Shown piece after piece: positions 35,835 through 45,591 of a DNA stretch of 64,000 bases; the stretch's first letter is position 1; each line of letters starts with the position of its first letter. The DNA is from Ardenticatenaceae bacterium (GTDB taxonomy: Bacteria; Chloroflexota; Anaerolineae; Promineifilales; Promineifilaceae): assembly GCA_020634495.1 (NCBI GenBank), contig JACKBR010000019.1, positions 1 to 64,000 of the forward strand. Reading direction: 5' to 3'. The position numbers were made by a program, and so were the translations under genes. Below the pieces are notes generated by a model, which was given only the letters and a program-made list of their open reading frames with translations, was not told the DNA's origin and did no database searches.

Positions 35835-36185
35835 TGGTTTCCTTCAGTCTCCCCGGAACTTGCTTTCCCAGGCAGTTAATTTTCTGGGTGCATTTGGGGA
35901 AAGTTTGTTGGTTGCTGCGTGTATTTTACCTCTGAACGGCCGTCTACCGGAAAAACTGCTGCCTGAAACACAAAACAAACGCTGAGAGCCGACCTCAAAA
36001 ACCAGGGTGAACTGTGTGGCAAAAAGTGGGGAAGGCATATGATTCGTAATATAGCCCGTAAGTCCTATTTAATATGGTAACTTGAACTCTGTCCAGAGTA
36101 GTTCCCAACTGGCACAATCCCATTCAACGAGATATTCCTCAAGCAGTTTACTGAGGTCTTCATTACAAAAGTGGAGAAGCAGAAG
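35835..36185. other. Divergent intergenic spacer, aroC and response regulator
   Basis: A 351-bp spacer separates the divergent aroC and receiver genes. It contains one ACGGCCGT copy near 35937 and a low-complexity TGTGTGGC stretch near 36010. I see no gene or clear promoter consensus. Confidence 0.5.
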
Positions 36186-36581
36186 ATGAATTGCTCAGTC
36201 CTGGTTGTGGACGATGAATTTGAGATTAGGCAGCTGTTGGCCACTATGCTGACAATGATGGGTTATGAGTCGTTTATGGCCCAAGATGGCTTAGACGCCC
36301 TGGAAAAAATCCCCGAATACCAGCCCGACATTTTAATACTGGATGTGATGATGCCACGCATGGATGGCCTGACGCTGTGCCGCAGGCTGCGCGATGCGGC
36401 AGAAACGGCCGAATTGCCCATCATCATGCTCAGCGGCAAGGCCCACCAGGAAGCGATCCAGGAAGGATTGCAAGCGGGTGCCAATCGCTACCTGGTCAAA
36501 CCAACCGGCCTGGATGAGCTGACGCGCAACATTAATGAGGTTTTGGGGGAAACGGCCGTTAAAAAAAAGATTGAAGCCTGA
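36186..36581 (+). CDS. Single-domain response regulator
   Basis: A 131-residue receiver domain without an output domain. It starts at ATG 36186 (MNCSVLVVDDEFEIRQLL). Acidic pocket residues are VVDDE, the phosphoacceptor lies in LILDVMMPRMDG near residue 53, the conserved Ser is in IIMLSGKAH and the Lys in YLVKPTG near 104. It should relay phosphate between a kinase and another protein, or act by protein-protein contact, as CheY- or Spo0F-like proteins do. No kinase gene is adjacent; the soluble hybrid-sensing kinase at 3.9-6.1 kb is a distant candidate. It has an alternative GTG start five codons earlier. It ends 18 bp before the convergent MaoC gene. Confidence 0.93.
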   Translation: MNCSVLVVDDEFEIRQLLATMLTMMGYESFMAQDGLDALEKIPEYQPDILILDVMMPRMDGLTLCRRLRDAAETAELPIIMLSGKAHQEAIQEGLQAGANRYLVKPTGLDELTRNINEVLGETAVKKKIEA

Positions 36582-36599
36582 ACGCTTTTCGCCTCATCG

Positions 36600-37067
36600 C
36601 TAAAAATAGATTAAAGACACAGTCTCCGCCACACAGCCCGGTTTTTCTTGCCCCTCAACTTCAATCGTCACTTGATTGATGATTTGTAAGCCCCCCTTGG
36701 TTTCCTTAAAGTCCAGCAGCGTTGTTCTGGCCCGCACTTTTGAGCCAACAGGAACAGGACTGGGAAAGCGAACCTTGTTTAGCCCATAATTGACGCTCAT
36801 CTTCATCCCAGGAAAACGCGGTTTGCCAACATTAACCGCGCCGGTGAGGTGCGGGATAAGCGAAAGCGTGAGGAAGCCGTGGGCCACAGCCGTGCCAAAA
36901 GGAGACTCTGCCCTGGCCCGCTCAGGATCAACATGAATCCATTGATGGTCTAGCGTCGCGTCGGCAAACTGGTTGATTTGATCCTGGGTGATGGTTAGCC
37001 AGGAACCAACCTGGGTTTCTGTGCCAACCTTTGTCTGTAAATCTGCAATTGCATCTTGAATTGACAT
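36600..37067 (-). CDS. MaoC-like enoyl-CoA hydratase
   Basis: A 155-residue hot-dog-fold protein starting at ATG 37067 (MSIQDAIADLQTKVG), preceded by GGAAGGG. The hydratase-2 motif is clear: FADATLDHQWIHVDPERARA with catalytic Asp and His near residues 42-47, then SPFGTAVAHGFLTLSL. Such enzymes add water across trans-2-enoyl-CoA double bonds with R stereochemistry, or act on related acyl thioesters. It is the last gene of a minus-strand run with an SDR (18 bp upstream) and two acyl-CoA dehydrogenases, consistent with oxidation of an unusual or branched acyl-CoA. Hydratase and SDR together match dehydration and reduction steps in a beta-oxidation-like route. Confidence 0.92.
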   Translation of the reverse strand: MSIQDAIADLQTKVGTETQVGSWLTITQDQINQFADATLDHQWIHVDPERARAESPFGTAVAHGFLTLSLIPHLTGAVNVGKPRFPGMKMSVNYGLNKVRFPSPVPVGSKVRARTTLLDFKETKGGLQIINQVTIEVEGQEKPGCVAETVSLIYF

Positions 37068-37085
37068 ACTCACATTCCCTTCCAT

Positions 37086-37847
37086 TTAGCCAGCCATCAT
37101 GCCGCCGTCCAGGGGCAGCGCGTGACCTGTGATAAAGGAGGCATTGTCTGAGCAAAGCCAGAGGATGGCCTGGGCAATATCTTCTGGCGTGCCGTAGCGG
37201 CGCATCGGGATGTTTTTCTTGATGCGCTCTTCGTAGGTGGGATTTACCTCGAAGAGGGCTTCAAACAAGGGGGTGCGGGTGAAAACCGGGCATACGGCGT
37301 TGATGCGAATATTTTGGGTGGCATATTCCAACGCGGCCGATTTGGTGAGGCCAACCACGCCGTGTTTGCTGGCGGTGTAGGCGGAGCTGTTGGCCAGGCC
37401 GCGCAGTCCGGCAATGGAGGCAAGGTTGACAATTGCCCCGCTGCCTTGCTGAAGCATCTGCTTTAGTTCGTAGAACATGCAGTTGAAAACCCCGGTGAGG
37501 TTGACGGCAATCACCCGGTGCCAGTCGTCTGGTTCGTAGTCGGCCAGGCGCTTCCAGTTGCTGCCTATGCCTGCGTTGTTGATGCCAATGTCTAAACGGC
37601 CGTACCGGTCAACGGCCGTTTGCATCAACTTGGCCACATCATCCGCATCAGCCACATCTGCCCGCACAAAATGGGCCTTGCCACCCGCGTCCCGAATGAG
37701 CTGTACGGTTTCCTCGCCAGCAGCCACGGCCACATCAGAAACAATCACCTGTGCTCCTTCCTGGGCAAATGCCAGGGCGGTGCTTCTGCCAATGCCAGAG
37801 GCAGCTCCGGTGATAAGCGCTACCTGTTTGCTAAATTGATCACTCAT
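37086..37847 (-). CDS. Short-chain dehydrogenase/reductase (FabG-like)
   Basis: A 253-residue classical SDR. It has the nucleotide motif TGAASGIGRS, the acidic residue in VSDVAVAAG after beta-2 suggesting NAD preference, NNAGIG, the catalytic Ser in NLASIAGLRG and YTASKHG, and the C-terminal ITGHALPLDGGMMAG. It probably oxidises a 3-hydroxyacyl-CoA or another secondary alcohol in the pathway encoded by its neighbours. It overlaps none but sits 18 bp upstream of the MaoC gene and 58 bp downstream of an acyl-CoA dehydrogenase, all on one strand. A 3-oxoacyl-ACP reductase role is possible from sequence but the degradative context favours the former. Confidence 0.93.
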   Translation of the reverse strand: MSDQFSKQVALITGAASGIGRSTALAFAQEGAQVIVSDVAVAAGEETVQLIRDAGGKAHFVRADVADADDVAKLMQTAVDRYGRLDIGINNAGIGSNWKRLADYEPDDWHRVIAVNLTGVFNCMFYELKQMLQQGSGAIVNLASIAGLRGLANSSAYTASKHGVVGLTKSAALEYATQNIRINAVCPVFTRTPLFEALFEVNPTYEERIKKNIPMRRYGTPEDIAQAILWLCSDNASFITGHALPLDGGMMAG

Positions 37848-37905
37848 TTCTTTCCTCTATTTGTTGTGTGCAAATTGCATTACAGCAATCGCTTTGCACC
37901 CTTTT

Positions 37906-39174
37906 TTATTTTAGCTCGTGCCGCGAATAACCCAGAATGGTGCGAGCCACAATGAGCAGGTTGATTTGGCGAGTGCCTTCGTAAATGTCATTGATTTTGG
38001 CATCGCGCATCCACTTTTCTACCAGAAAATCGCGGGTGTAGCCCAGCGGCCCCAGCAGTTCAACAGCTTTGAGCGTGAGTTTGGTAACGGCCGTTCCCGC
38101 GTGGGCTTTACACATGCTGGCTTCCAATCGGTTGGTCTGGCCGTGCATCATGGCGGCAGTGGCCTTCAGGGTGAGCAGCCAGGCCGATTTGTACTGGGCT
38201 TCCATGTCGATGAGGTCGCGCTCAACGGCCGTTAGCTTGTGGCGCGGTTTGGTGTAATCCACCACAATACCCTTTTCCGCCAGCTTTTCCTGGGTGTACT
38301 CCAGAGCCGCGCGGGCAATGCCTACGGCGCTGGCGGCCACTGCCGGGCGACTGGCATCGAAGGTGCGCATGGCCCCCTGGAACCCTTTGCTCGTCTTGCC
38401 TGTTTGCACCTCTGGGCTGCCCAGAATGTTGTCGTAGGGGATGCGGGCATCGTTGAAGGAGATGACAACGGTGTCGCTGGCGCGGATGCCGTACTTGTCC
38501 ATGCCAGGACTCACGGCTACGCCCGGCGTGCCCGCTTCCACCACAAATGATTTGATGCCCCGGCGACCGGCCGAGGGGTCCACCGTTGCCCAAACGACAC
38601 AAAAGCCATTGGATTCTTCCAGGGCCAGGGAGCCGCTGGTGATGAAGATTTTCTCGCCGTTGAGAATCCATTCGTTGGTATCTGGGTCCAGAACGGCCGT
38701 TGTGCGCATAGAGCTGTTGTCGGACCCAGCGTCTGGTTCGGTGATGGCCATGGCTCCCCAGGCTGGCTTATCTCCCTCTGTAAACCGTTTAAGAAAGCGT
38801 GCTTTTTGCTCTGGCGTACCGACGGCTTCAACGGCCGTACCGCCCAGCCGCCGCCCAGGCCGGCAAAGATATTGCCCTGCATCCCCCCAGCTCATCGTCT
38901 CAATCATCAAGATGAAGCCCAGCATCGACAAATCCGGGCCTGCCTCACTGCCTGGCGCTTGCCCCGCCGCGTCGCCATTGGCAATTTGCTCCCACTTTTT
39001 CCGGTAGCGGTCGCGCACGGTGGGCCAAATTGCGTTTATAAATTCCAACGGCCGTTCATGCTCATGCTCTTGCGAATCATAGTAGGGTGCCTTTGGCCGC
39101 ATGATCTCCACAGCGATTTGCTCAAAAATCTGGTTTTCTTTCTGGACACTTTCAGGGATTTTGAAACTAATCAT
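37906..39174 (-). CDS. Acyl-CoA dehydrogenase
   Basis: A 422-residue flavoprotein of the acyl-CoA dehydrogenase superfamily. It has AITEPDAGSDNSSMRTTAVLD (FAD and substrate-binding middle domain), LNGEKIFITSG, and the C-terminal FAD-binding block KAVELLGPLGYTRDFLVEKWMRDAKINDIYEGTRQINLLIVA. The glutamate typical of the catalytic base in the I-Y-E-G motif is present. It introduces an alpha-beta double bond in an acyl-CoA, passing electrons to ETF. A second, less similar dehydrogenase lies 123 bp upstream on the same strand. Substrate preference, for example branched short-chain or medium-chain, cannot be deduced. Length is slightly above the usual 380-390 residues because of an N-terminal extension. 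Confidence 0.95.
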   Translation of the reverse strand: MISFKIPESVQKENQIFEQIAVEIMRPKAPYYDSQEHEHERPLEFINAIWPTVRDRYRKKWEQIANGDAAGQAPGSEAGPDLSMLGFILMIETMSWGDAGQYLCRPGRRLGGTAVEAVGTPEQKARFLKRFTEGDKPAWGAMAITEPDAGSDNSSMRTTAVLDPDTNEWILNGEKIFITSGSLALEESNGFCVVWATVDPSAGRRGIKSFVVEAGTPGVAVSPGMDKYGIRASDTVVISFNDARIPYDNILGSPEVQTGKTSKGFQGAMRTFDASRPAVAASAVGIARAALEYTQEKLAEKGIVVDYTKPRHKLTAVERDLIDMEAQYKSAWLLTLKATAAMMHGQTNRLEASMCKAHAGTAVTKLTLKAVELLGPLGYTRDFLVEKWMRDAKINDIYEGTRQINLLIVARTILGYSRHELK

Positions 39175-39297
39175 CTCGTTGCTCCATTTTGAGTAAGAAT
39201 CTATCCAAACAAGCTACAGGCTTGTACTGAGTGCAGTCGAGGGTTGAGCCAATGTCTAACTGAACAGAAGGTGCATCTGACACGGCCGTATGCCTTG

Positions 39298-40392
39298 CTA
39301 AGCGATTGCCAGCCCTTCTAAAGAGGCAAAGCCGCGAGCGTTGCGCAGCCACAGCTCCACTGGATATTCACGAATGTAGCCGTAGCCGCCCAGCGTTTGC
39401 AGGGCCTGGTCTGCGACGCGCACGGCCATCTCATCCACAAACTGTTTCATCACCGTCACTTCACGGGTGGCATCTTTGCCCTGGTCAATGAGCCAGGCCG
39501 CTTCCCAAACCATCGTGCGGGCGGCTTCCACATCGATGGCCATTTCTGCCAGCATAAAGGCAATGGATTGGCGATGGGCAATTGGCTCGCCGAACTGAAC
39601 CCGCTGCTTGGCGTATTCTCTGGCATATTCTGCGCCAGCGCGGGCAATGCCCACAGCCGCTGCCGCCATCGTGACCCGGCTGTGGTTGAGGATTTGGCCA
39701 AAATTAATGCCAGCAGCGCCGCCCAGCTTGTTTTCAACTGGAACGCGGCAGTTGGTCAACGTGAGGCCAAAAGTGGGCAGGGCACGTAAGCCCATGAGTC
39801 TGTCGCGTTCCCCAACCGCCAGGCCAGCCGACCTTGCCGGGACAAAAAAGGCCTGGGTTTGGCCATCCTCGTTGGCGTACACCAGGAATGTTTCGGCGGT
39901 GTCGGCCAGGGGCACCACGCTTTTTGCGCCGTTGAGCAGATATTCGTTGTCGCTGCGAACGGCCGTTACCATCAAGCCACGCGGGTCAAATTCAATTTCA
40001 GGCTCAACCAGCGCCGCAGCAAGCGTGGGCAAGGTCACATCGCAAAACTGGGGCAGGTAAGTCTCTTTTTGGCTTTCAGTTCCGGCCAGCAGGATGGGAA
40101 TGGCCACTGCGCCAGGGGCCAAAATGTTTAAGGCAACAGCCAAATCACCCCAGGCCAATTCTTCCGCCGCCAGCGCTCCGGTCACGGCCGAATATTGGTC
40201 GCCAAATCCGCCGTACTGCTCAGGAATGGCAGCGGGCAGCACGCCAATATCCCAGCCAGCCTGCACGATCTCTGGTGGAATTTTGCCCCCCTCGTCAGCG
40301 TCCCGGAAAACCTTACGAATGCGCTCCTCAGCATAGCGGTGAATGGCATCGGTCAGCATCGTCTGCTCTTCGTCCAGTGTAAAATCAAGCAT
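39298..40392 (-). CDS. Acyl-CoA dehydrogenase, divergent second copy
   Basis: A 364-residue flavoprotein. ATG 40392 was chosen because it follows GAGGAATCT and gives MLDFTLDEEQTMLTDAIHRYAEERI, a standard N-terminus. The superfamily fold is shown by FGLTLTNCRVPVENKLGG and RVQFGEPIAHRQSIAFMLAEMAIDVEAARTM, then LQTLGGYGYIREYPVELWLRNARGFASLEGLAIA. The C-terminal catalytic glutamate falls in SLEG rather than the common YEG. It is shorter and more divergent than its downstream neighbour and may form the partner subunit of a heteromeric dehydrogenase, as in steroid or cholate degradation (inference). Part of the minus-strand acyl-CoA gene run. Confidence 0.92.
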   Translation of the reverse strand: MLDFTLDEEQTMLTDAIHRYAEERIRKVFRDADEGGKIPPEIVQAGWDIGVLPAAIPEQYGGFGDQYSAVTGALAAEELAWGDLAVALNILAPGAVAIPILLAGTESQKETYLPQFCDVTLPTLAAALVEPEIEFDPRGLMVTAVRSDNEYLLNGAKSVVPLADTAETFLVYANEDGQTQAFFVPARSAGLAVGERDRLMGLRALPTFGLTLTNCRVPVENKLGGAAGINFGQILNHSRVTMAAAAVGIARAGAEYAREYAKQRVQFGEPIAHRQSIAFMLAEMAIDVEAARTMVWEAAWLIDQGKDATREVTVMKQFVDEMAVRVADQALQTLGGYGYIREYPVELWLRNARGFASLEGLAIA

Positions 40393-40598
40393 AGATTCCT
40401 CGCATTTGCCACGGGGGTGGCGATTGTATGGGCTTTTTTTGTGCTGCTGGCAGCAACGTAAAACCAAATTTTTTGATCAGGTGTATTTTGTCAGAACAGA
40501 ACGGGGGGTTTCATACTGTGAAACCATCATCATTTGTGTTGCATGATTAAGTAATTGTACCGGAGTTCAATGAGGGTACAAGAATTGATTGGCGGGGT

Positions 40599-41460
40599 TT
40601 ACGGCCGTCCCGCGCCAGGAACAGCTACCTCAATCGTCTCGATACGGCCGTTCATTTGCGCTTTGGCCTGTTTGGGATTGGAAGTTTTGGCCGTGACGAT
40701 GAACAGGGTACGGCCGTCTGGCCCGCCCAGCATACAGGCATAAGGCACAGTAGACACCTCAATCCGATCCGTCACCTCACCCCCCTGGTGCACGCGCAGC
40801 ACTGCGGCGCTCTGTGGCGAGGCCACCCAGATGGCCCCGTCGGCATCCAGACAAATGCCGTCTGGCGTTACCCGCCCTGCCAGCTCTGCCAGCGAGCCGA
40901 CAGGGCCTCGATCATCAAACTGAGCCCACACGCGGCGGTTGGTGAGCGAACCATCCGGTTCAATGTCGAAGGCGGTGAGGCGGGCGGCAAAGGTTTCGCC
41001 CACGATGAGGGTACGGCCGTCTGGCGTGATCACCGAACCGTTAGGAAAAGCCATATCGTTTGCCACGATGCGGGACGTGCCGTCGGGCGTCACCAGGATA
41101 ATTTGGGCCGGTACGAAGGCGGTGGATGGCGCAAATAAATCAAACCCAAAATTGCCGATGTGCGCGCCCCCTGCGCCAACCAATTATGTCGTTGCAGCAG
41201 TATGCGGCCAGGGCGGGCAATCGGCCACTTCGGCGGCCTGCCAGTATTCAGGCGCAGCAGGCGGCGGTCTGTCATGGAACGATGAGGAGATGGGTTCACT
41301 CGTCCAGCCCAACGACGCCGGCGTGCGCACTTGGACGATGGTTTCAATGCCGTTCAGGTCGTAACCGGCTACCCCGGCGGTAAGCATGTCAGAAAACCTC
41401 ACAGCCTGCCAATGCGTTGGGAAGCCTGCAAAGGCTGTGTTGGTCGAGAAGATCGTTGTT
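40599..41460 (-). pseudogene. SMP-30/gluconolactonase-family protein, 5' half frameshifted
   Basis: The intact 3' part (194 residues, 41183 to 40599) has SMP-30/LRE beta-propeller features: AHIGNFGFDL, NDMAFPNGSVITPDGRTLIVGET, ITPDG-type repeats and VTPDGICLDADGAIWVASP. It should bind a divalent metal and hydrolyse a sugar or other lactone. Upstream in other frames one finds MLTAGVAGYDLNGIETIVQV and MTDRRLLRLNTGR, the expected N-terminal parts, separated by at least two frameshifts between 41090 and 41300. The true start is probably near 41450. This is where the block of frameshifted genes begins. It stands between acyl-CoA dehydrogenase and acyl-CoA carboxylase genes on the same strand and may open a lactone intermediate. 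Confidence 0.8.
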
Positions 41461-41583
41461 GTTTGTTCTATTTCATATTTGTTTTATTCTTGTGCGACAA
41501 GTCAAATTTTCAAAGCGACCGTCACCTTTATGGTTTGCAAACATTTCCGGCCAGCCGCCAGTGGCGGCGCTGGCGAACCTTCG

Positions 41584-43012
41584 TCATGCCGCCCGGCGCA
41601 GCGCTTTGATGATTCTCCCTGCGCGTGTCGGGACGATCACTTGTCGGGGATGAAGCTGGGCCCGGCAACCTAGGTACGGCTCAGTCTAATTCTCGATGAG
41701 GCGGCTTTCGCGGCAGCCGTTCCAGGTCTTTCGGATCGGTTGAGTTTACGGCCACAATATTCACCGCCACCTCAGGAGCCGCCAACGACTTCGGCTGTGG
41801 GCCGTCAGCCATAAAAATGTCGATTCCATGTTGCCACCCGCCAAGCGCGGAGCTGCCGCACGATTTGCGAACCACCACGCGACGCGCGGGGCACGGTGCG
41901 CTCTGCGCAGCGCCTGGAATGAAGGCCTGATTTTGAGGCATCTGCGCACCAGCCGCCTGGCTGATGAGGAAACCGCTATGTCGCGCAGGAAGATGAGCGG
42001 AATGTGGAACGAATCGCAGAAGCAGATGAAGGCGGCTTTTTTTGCAGGTGCCGGACCGGCGGTCGGCCGTGACCAGGGGATGAGTTGGCCAGGCTTTCAC
42101 CACCACCGTCCAGCCGGGCCAGGTGATGAGGGCCGTCGTAGTGGGCTTAAATTCCAGCATTGTCGGTAATGAAGAGACGGTAGCTTTGGGGCTGGCAGCA
42201 ACCAATTCCATGATGTTGTCCAGGCGGGTGTCCGGCGGGTCTCTGGCGGGCCAGTCGGGGGCAGTTCGCCAGCGTGCGCGGGCAGATGGAAATTAAAGAA
42301 AGCGGCGGATGGTTTTCGTGAGGCATTCATTTCATCTTCGGCAAAAGATTCTATCCGGTCGGTTTGATTGGCGGCAGTCTTCAGCTCGCCCAGAAGCGCT
42401 TCCGGCGTGGCCTGTTCGCCGGGTATAATCTCCAAAATCGAGGGAAACCCACGGCCATGACGGCCTTTTCACCTTGAATCGATGACGTCGGAAACGCAAA
42501 CCCGCTTGGGCCCTGCAACAGTCCTACGATACGCATCTTTAGTGGCACCTGCCGGTCGCGCGTTGCTTTTGGCCCCGGAATGGGGTAGGACCATGCTCAT
42601 CATGCCCGCCGAGCCCATAAATGTCCGGCACGCGCTCTGGCATCGTGCCCAGAATGATGATGGATACCCGTGGCGGCGGTTGCTGTACCGCTTTTGCCCA
42701 CGCCCACGCGCCGCCCGCCGCGCCCCGGCCATTATGATTTATAGATATCAATGGCCGCGACAGCATCGCATGGCTGTTCACCGCCCCAAATCCCGTAATC
42801 TTGCCATCGGCCGGGTGCGCTCTGCGGGCGTCTGGCAATCATCACCAAAGGCGGGCCCAGTTTGCTTAAAACGCGCCTGCAGTTGAGAGCGACGTGTTCG
42901 CGTGCCGTTAGCTGCTGGCGCGGCCGCTGTCGCTCAATGCCGTGCCCAATCACCCATCGCCTTCTTGACGCGCCGCCAACTCCTGCAGCCGTACGGATCA
43001 TCTCGTCGTCAT
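41584..43012 (-). pseudogene. Acyl-CoA carboxylase carboxyltransferase (beta) subunit, multiple frameshifts
   Basis: Fragments in all three minus frames assemble into a biotin-dependent carboxyltransferase (PccB/MccB/AccD5 class). In order: ADGKITGFGAVN, a region matching VPDIYG-type glycine turns with SAGMMSMVLP, EQATPEALLGELK, FFNFHLPAHAGELPPTGPPE, AAGAQMPQNQAFI, RVVVRKSCG and MAPEVAVNIV-like sequence, ending RIIKALRRAA at TGA 41584-41586. A start at ATG 43012 follows AAGGAGG. The enzyme would transfer CO2 from carboxybiotin to an acyl-CoA such as propionyl- or 3-methylcrotonyl-CoA. At least eight shifts are needed, yet the residues between them are conserved, which suggests sequence error rather than decay. 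Its alpha partner lies just upstream. Confidence 0.82.
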
Positions 43013-43699
43013 TCGCTGGCCTCCTTCGAAAACAACAAAAAGCGGAACACAGAGCTGCAGAGAAGACACAGAGTTACACAGAGGAATTAGAAGAAATCTG
43101 TCAAATCTGCGAAATTCGCTGATTTTCATTCATGGTGTCGAGTCTCTCAGCTAATGTGGTCTCCTCTGAAAATTAAACTCAGATTACGGAGTTTCATCCA
43201 GCAACCAGGGTAAGGTACCAGCAAATTGATTTCGAAGAACGGCCCCTTTGAAAATCCTTGGCTGCCAAAGATTTGTTGTAGCCAGAATAGATAAGTGCCT
43301 TTGTCAAGCTGCTGAAAATTTTGCTTGTCGAGTTTTCTATCTGTAGCCGAATAACTATCTTCACCTTCGATAAATCTGCTGATGAAAACGCATACACCAA
43401 CCACCAATAAAAGTAAAGCCTTTTTTTCAACTTCTCATATATCTTATAAACTCTCTTGCTGGCTTGTTTTCGTCAATACCAATTCGGTCAACACTTCCAC
43501 GAATTTTTTAGGCAAAATTTTGAACCGCTCTTTTCAAAGTTCTGAAAAAAAACAAAGCAAACTGCATGAAATTGAAGGTCAAAAGTGTCCTGAAATGTTT
43601 TTGTGTTTGTCTGTCAACCTCAAATTGTCCAACTGCATTATTCGAATTCGTTCCATCACTTACCTTGATCTTCTGTGTGAAATTGTTTGATGGTTGGCT
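43013..43699 (-). other. AT-rich fragment with broken small membrane-type frames
   Basis: Between the carboxylase subunits lies an AT-rich stretch of about 690 bp. The first 100 bp are CTCTGTG and AAATCTGCGAAATT low-complexity repeats (43038-43130). From about 43690 down to 43147 minus-strand pieces read RGSVDRIGIDENKPAREFIR, then LKKRLYFYWW and VVGVCVFISRFIEGEDSYSA in different frames. This looks like one frameshifted protein with a single transmembrane helix and a basic juxtamembrane region. I do not recognise it. Base composition differs sharply from both flanking carboxylase genes, and there is no ACGGCCGT copy, so it may be an insertion between two genes that normally adjoin. Confidence 0.45.
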
Positions 43700-45591
43700 T
43701 CTTCTTCGATGGGGCTATTAACTGTGTGTCTGCTTTCCACCAAGTCGCCCTCGGCGACGTGCAGGGTGACAACGCCGTTTGCGCGGCGGCGTTGATGCCG
43801 TTTTCCATTTCATCGATATCCCAGCACCAGCAGCTTTATCCGGCTGGCGTTCCACCTTTACCACCACGGGCAAGACCACCGGTATACTTTGGCCCGGTAA
43901 CTACTGCCGGGTCTGCTCTGGCTGGCTTGTTGGAAGCGGTGTGGCGTCGATGATTTGGTTGCCCAGGCTGCGGGCATGGACGTGCAGTCGTTGCCGTCGG
44001 CGGTGAGGTGCAGTAGCGCCGCTGCCAATGTCAATGTGCGTAGATTTGAAGGAACGGCTGTTTCCAACAAAACCACTGCCAACATCTCACCCGTAATTTG
44101 CAGACAGTTAAAGTGCGCATCATCCGGCCTGTTGGTACGAACCGTAAACCGTTTTGGCCCACCCCAGCGTTGTTTCGCTAGCCCACCGTTGAATTCCGGC
44201 GGTGGTTCTAGTTGAACGTTGCCGCTGCGCCAGACTGGCGCCCACCACCGCTGCGCGTTTGTAATTGTTCGGCGGTAAGCGGTGGCGCGTTTTTCTGCTG
44301 GCAAAATGGGTTCGATGAAATTTGTGGTTATCTGGCCTGCGAGAAAGGCAGGCTGGGCCAAGGATTTGCTGCAAGAAGCGGGTGGTGGTTGGTGACCAGG
44401 CCGTGCAGCACCAATCCGCGCAGCGCCTTGCATCTTGCGAATGGCTTCCGGCGGTAAAGGCGTGGGCGACAATCTTGGCCAGCAGCGGATCGGTAAATCG
44501 AAATGGCCGACCCGCTTTCCACGCCGTTGTCGACACGAATGCCCGGTGCGTTTCATCGCTGCCAGGCCCAGATGGTGCCAATCACGGGCGAAAATCGGGC
44601 CGGGTCTTTGCGGAGGCGGAACTCCAGGGCGTAGCCCCTGAATGGCTAAACTCTTCCTGGCGGAAGGCAGCGGCTGCCCCTCAGCAATTTGAATTTGCGC
44701 CGAAACCAAGTCCAGCCCGGTAATCGCCTCAGTGACGCTGTGCTCCACCTGCAAGCGCGGGTGTTCATCTCCAGGAAGTAGTTTCCAGCCCCGTCCAGTA
44801 AAAATTGATTGTGCCTACGCCGTGGTAGTGGATGGTTTTGGCGATGGTAATTGCTGTTTCCACTTCGCATTTGAACCAGCGACGGCGCGGCGCCTTCCAT
44901 TAACCTTTTGGCGGCGGCGCTGGATGGCGGCCTCGCGCTCAAAAGTGTGGAGGATTGCCTGGTGCTTGTCGGCAACGATTTGCACTTCCACGCCGCACCG
45001 GATGCAGATGTTTTTCCAGCAGCAGCCGTCGCCAAAAAGCGCCCGCTTCCTGTTGGGCGGCGGCTACTGTTTCTGGCAGTTCGGCTGCCCTGCACCAGCT
45101 GCATCCCGATGCCACCACCGCCTGCAACTGCTTTGAGCAAAAGGGGTAGCGATGGTTACATGTTTCAGCCAGTCAGTGGACGAAGGGTCAGCAATCAAAG
45201 CCAGGAATCACGGGCAAGCCTAGCTTGGCCATTAAGTTGTTTGGCCCCGTTCCGTTGCTGCCCATGATGGCACCGCTTTGGCGTGGGCCGAGGGAAAATG
45301 AGGTTATTAACAGGCGCAGCGGCGGGCAAAATCAGCGTTTTTGGCCAGGGAAGCCGCAGCCGGATGGACGGCATCGGCCCCGGTGCGTTGGGCGGCGGCG
45401 ATGATCTGCTCCGGTTCAGATAAGCATCCGCTTGCGCCCAAATGGACGGCTTCATCAGCCGCCGCACGTAGCGCGTTTTCATCCGCCGTGGTGTAGACGG
45501 ATACGGCCGTAATCCCCATCTCCCGGCACGTTTTAATGATGCTGCGGACGGCAATTTCTCTCCCGGTTACAATCAGGATTTTTTGGATCAA
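43700..45591 (-). pseudogene. Acyl-CoA carboxylase alpha subunit (biotin carboxylase plus BCCP), frameshifted
   Basis: Minus-strand fragments assemble into a biotin carboxylase with C-terminal biotinyl domain. The N-terminus, from a TTG at 45591, reads MIQKIL, then GREIAVRSIIKTCREMGITA, ADEAVHLGAS and RTGADAVHP. Further on, MLKAVAGGGGIGMQLV is the ATP-grasp glycine loop. [38 protein letters not shown] and [10 protein letters not shown] follow, then VTNHHPLL. Near 43820 the biotinyl site reads MKWKT where restoring one A gives MKMENGI, the biotin-lysine motif. Shifts often fall in homopolymers. With the downstream beta subunit it would form a propionyl-, methylcrotonyl- or acetyl-CoA carboxylase. 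The start overlaps the HEPN gene by 59 bp. Confidence 0.87.
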
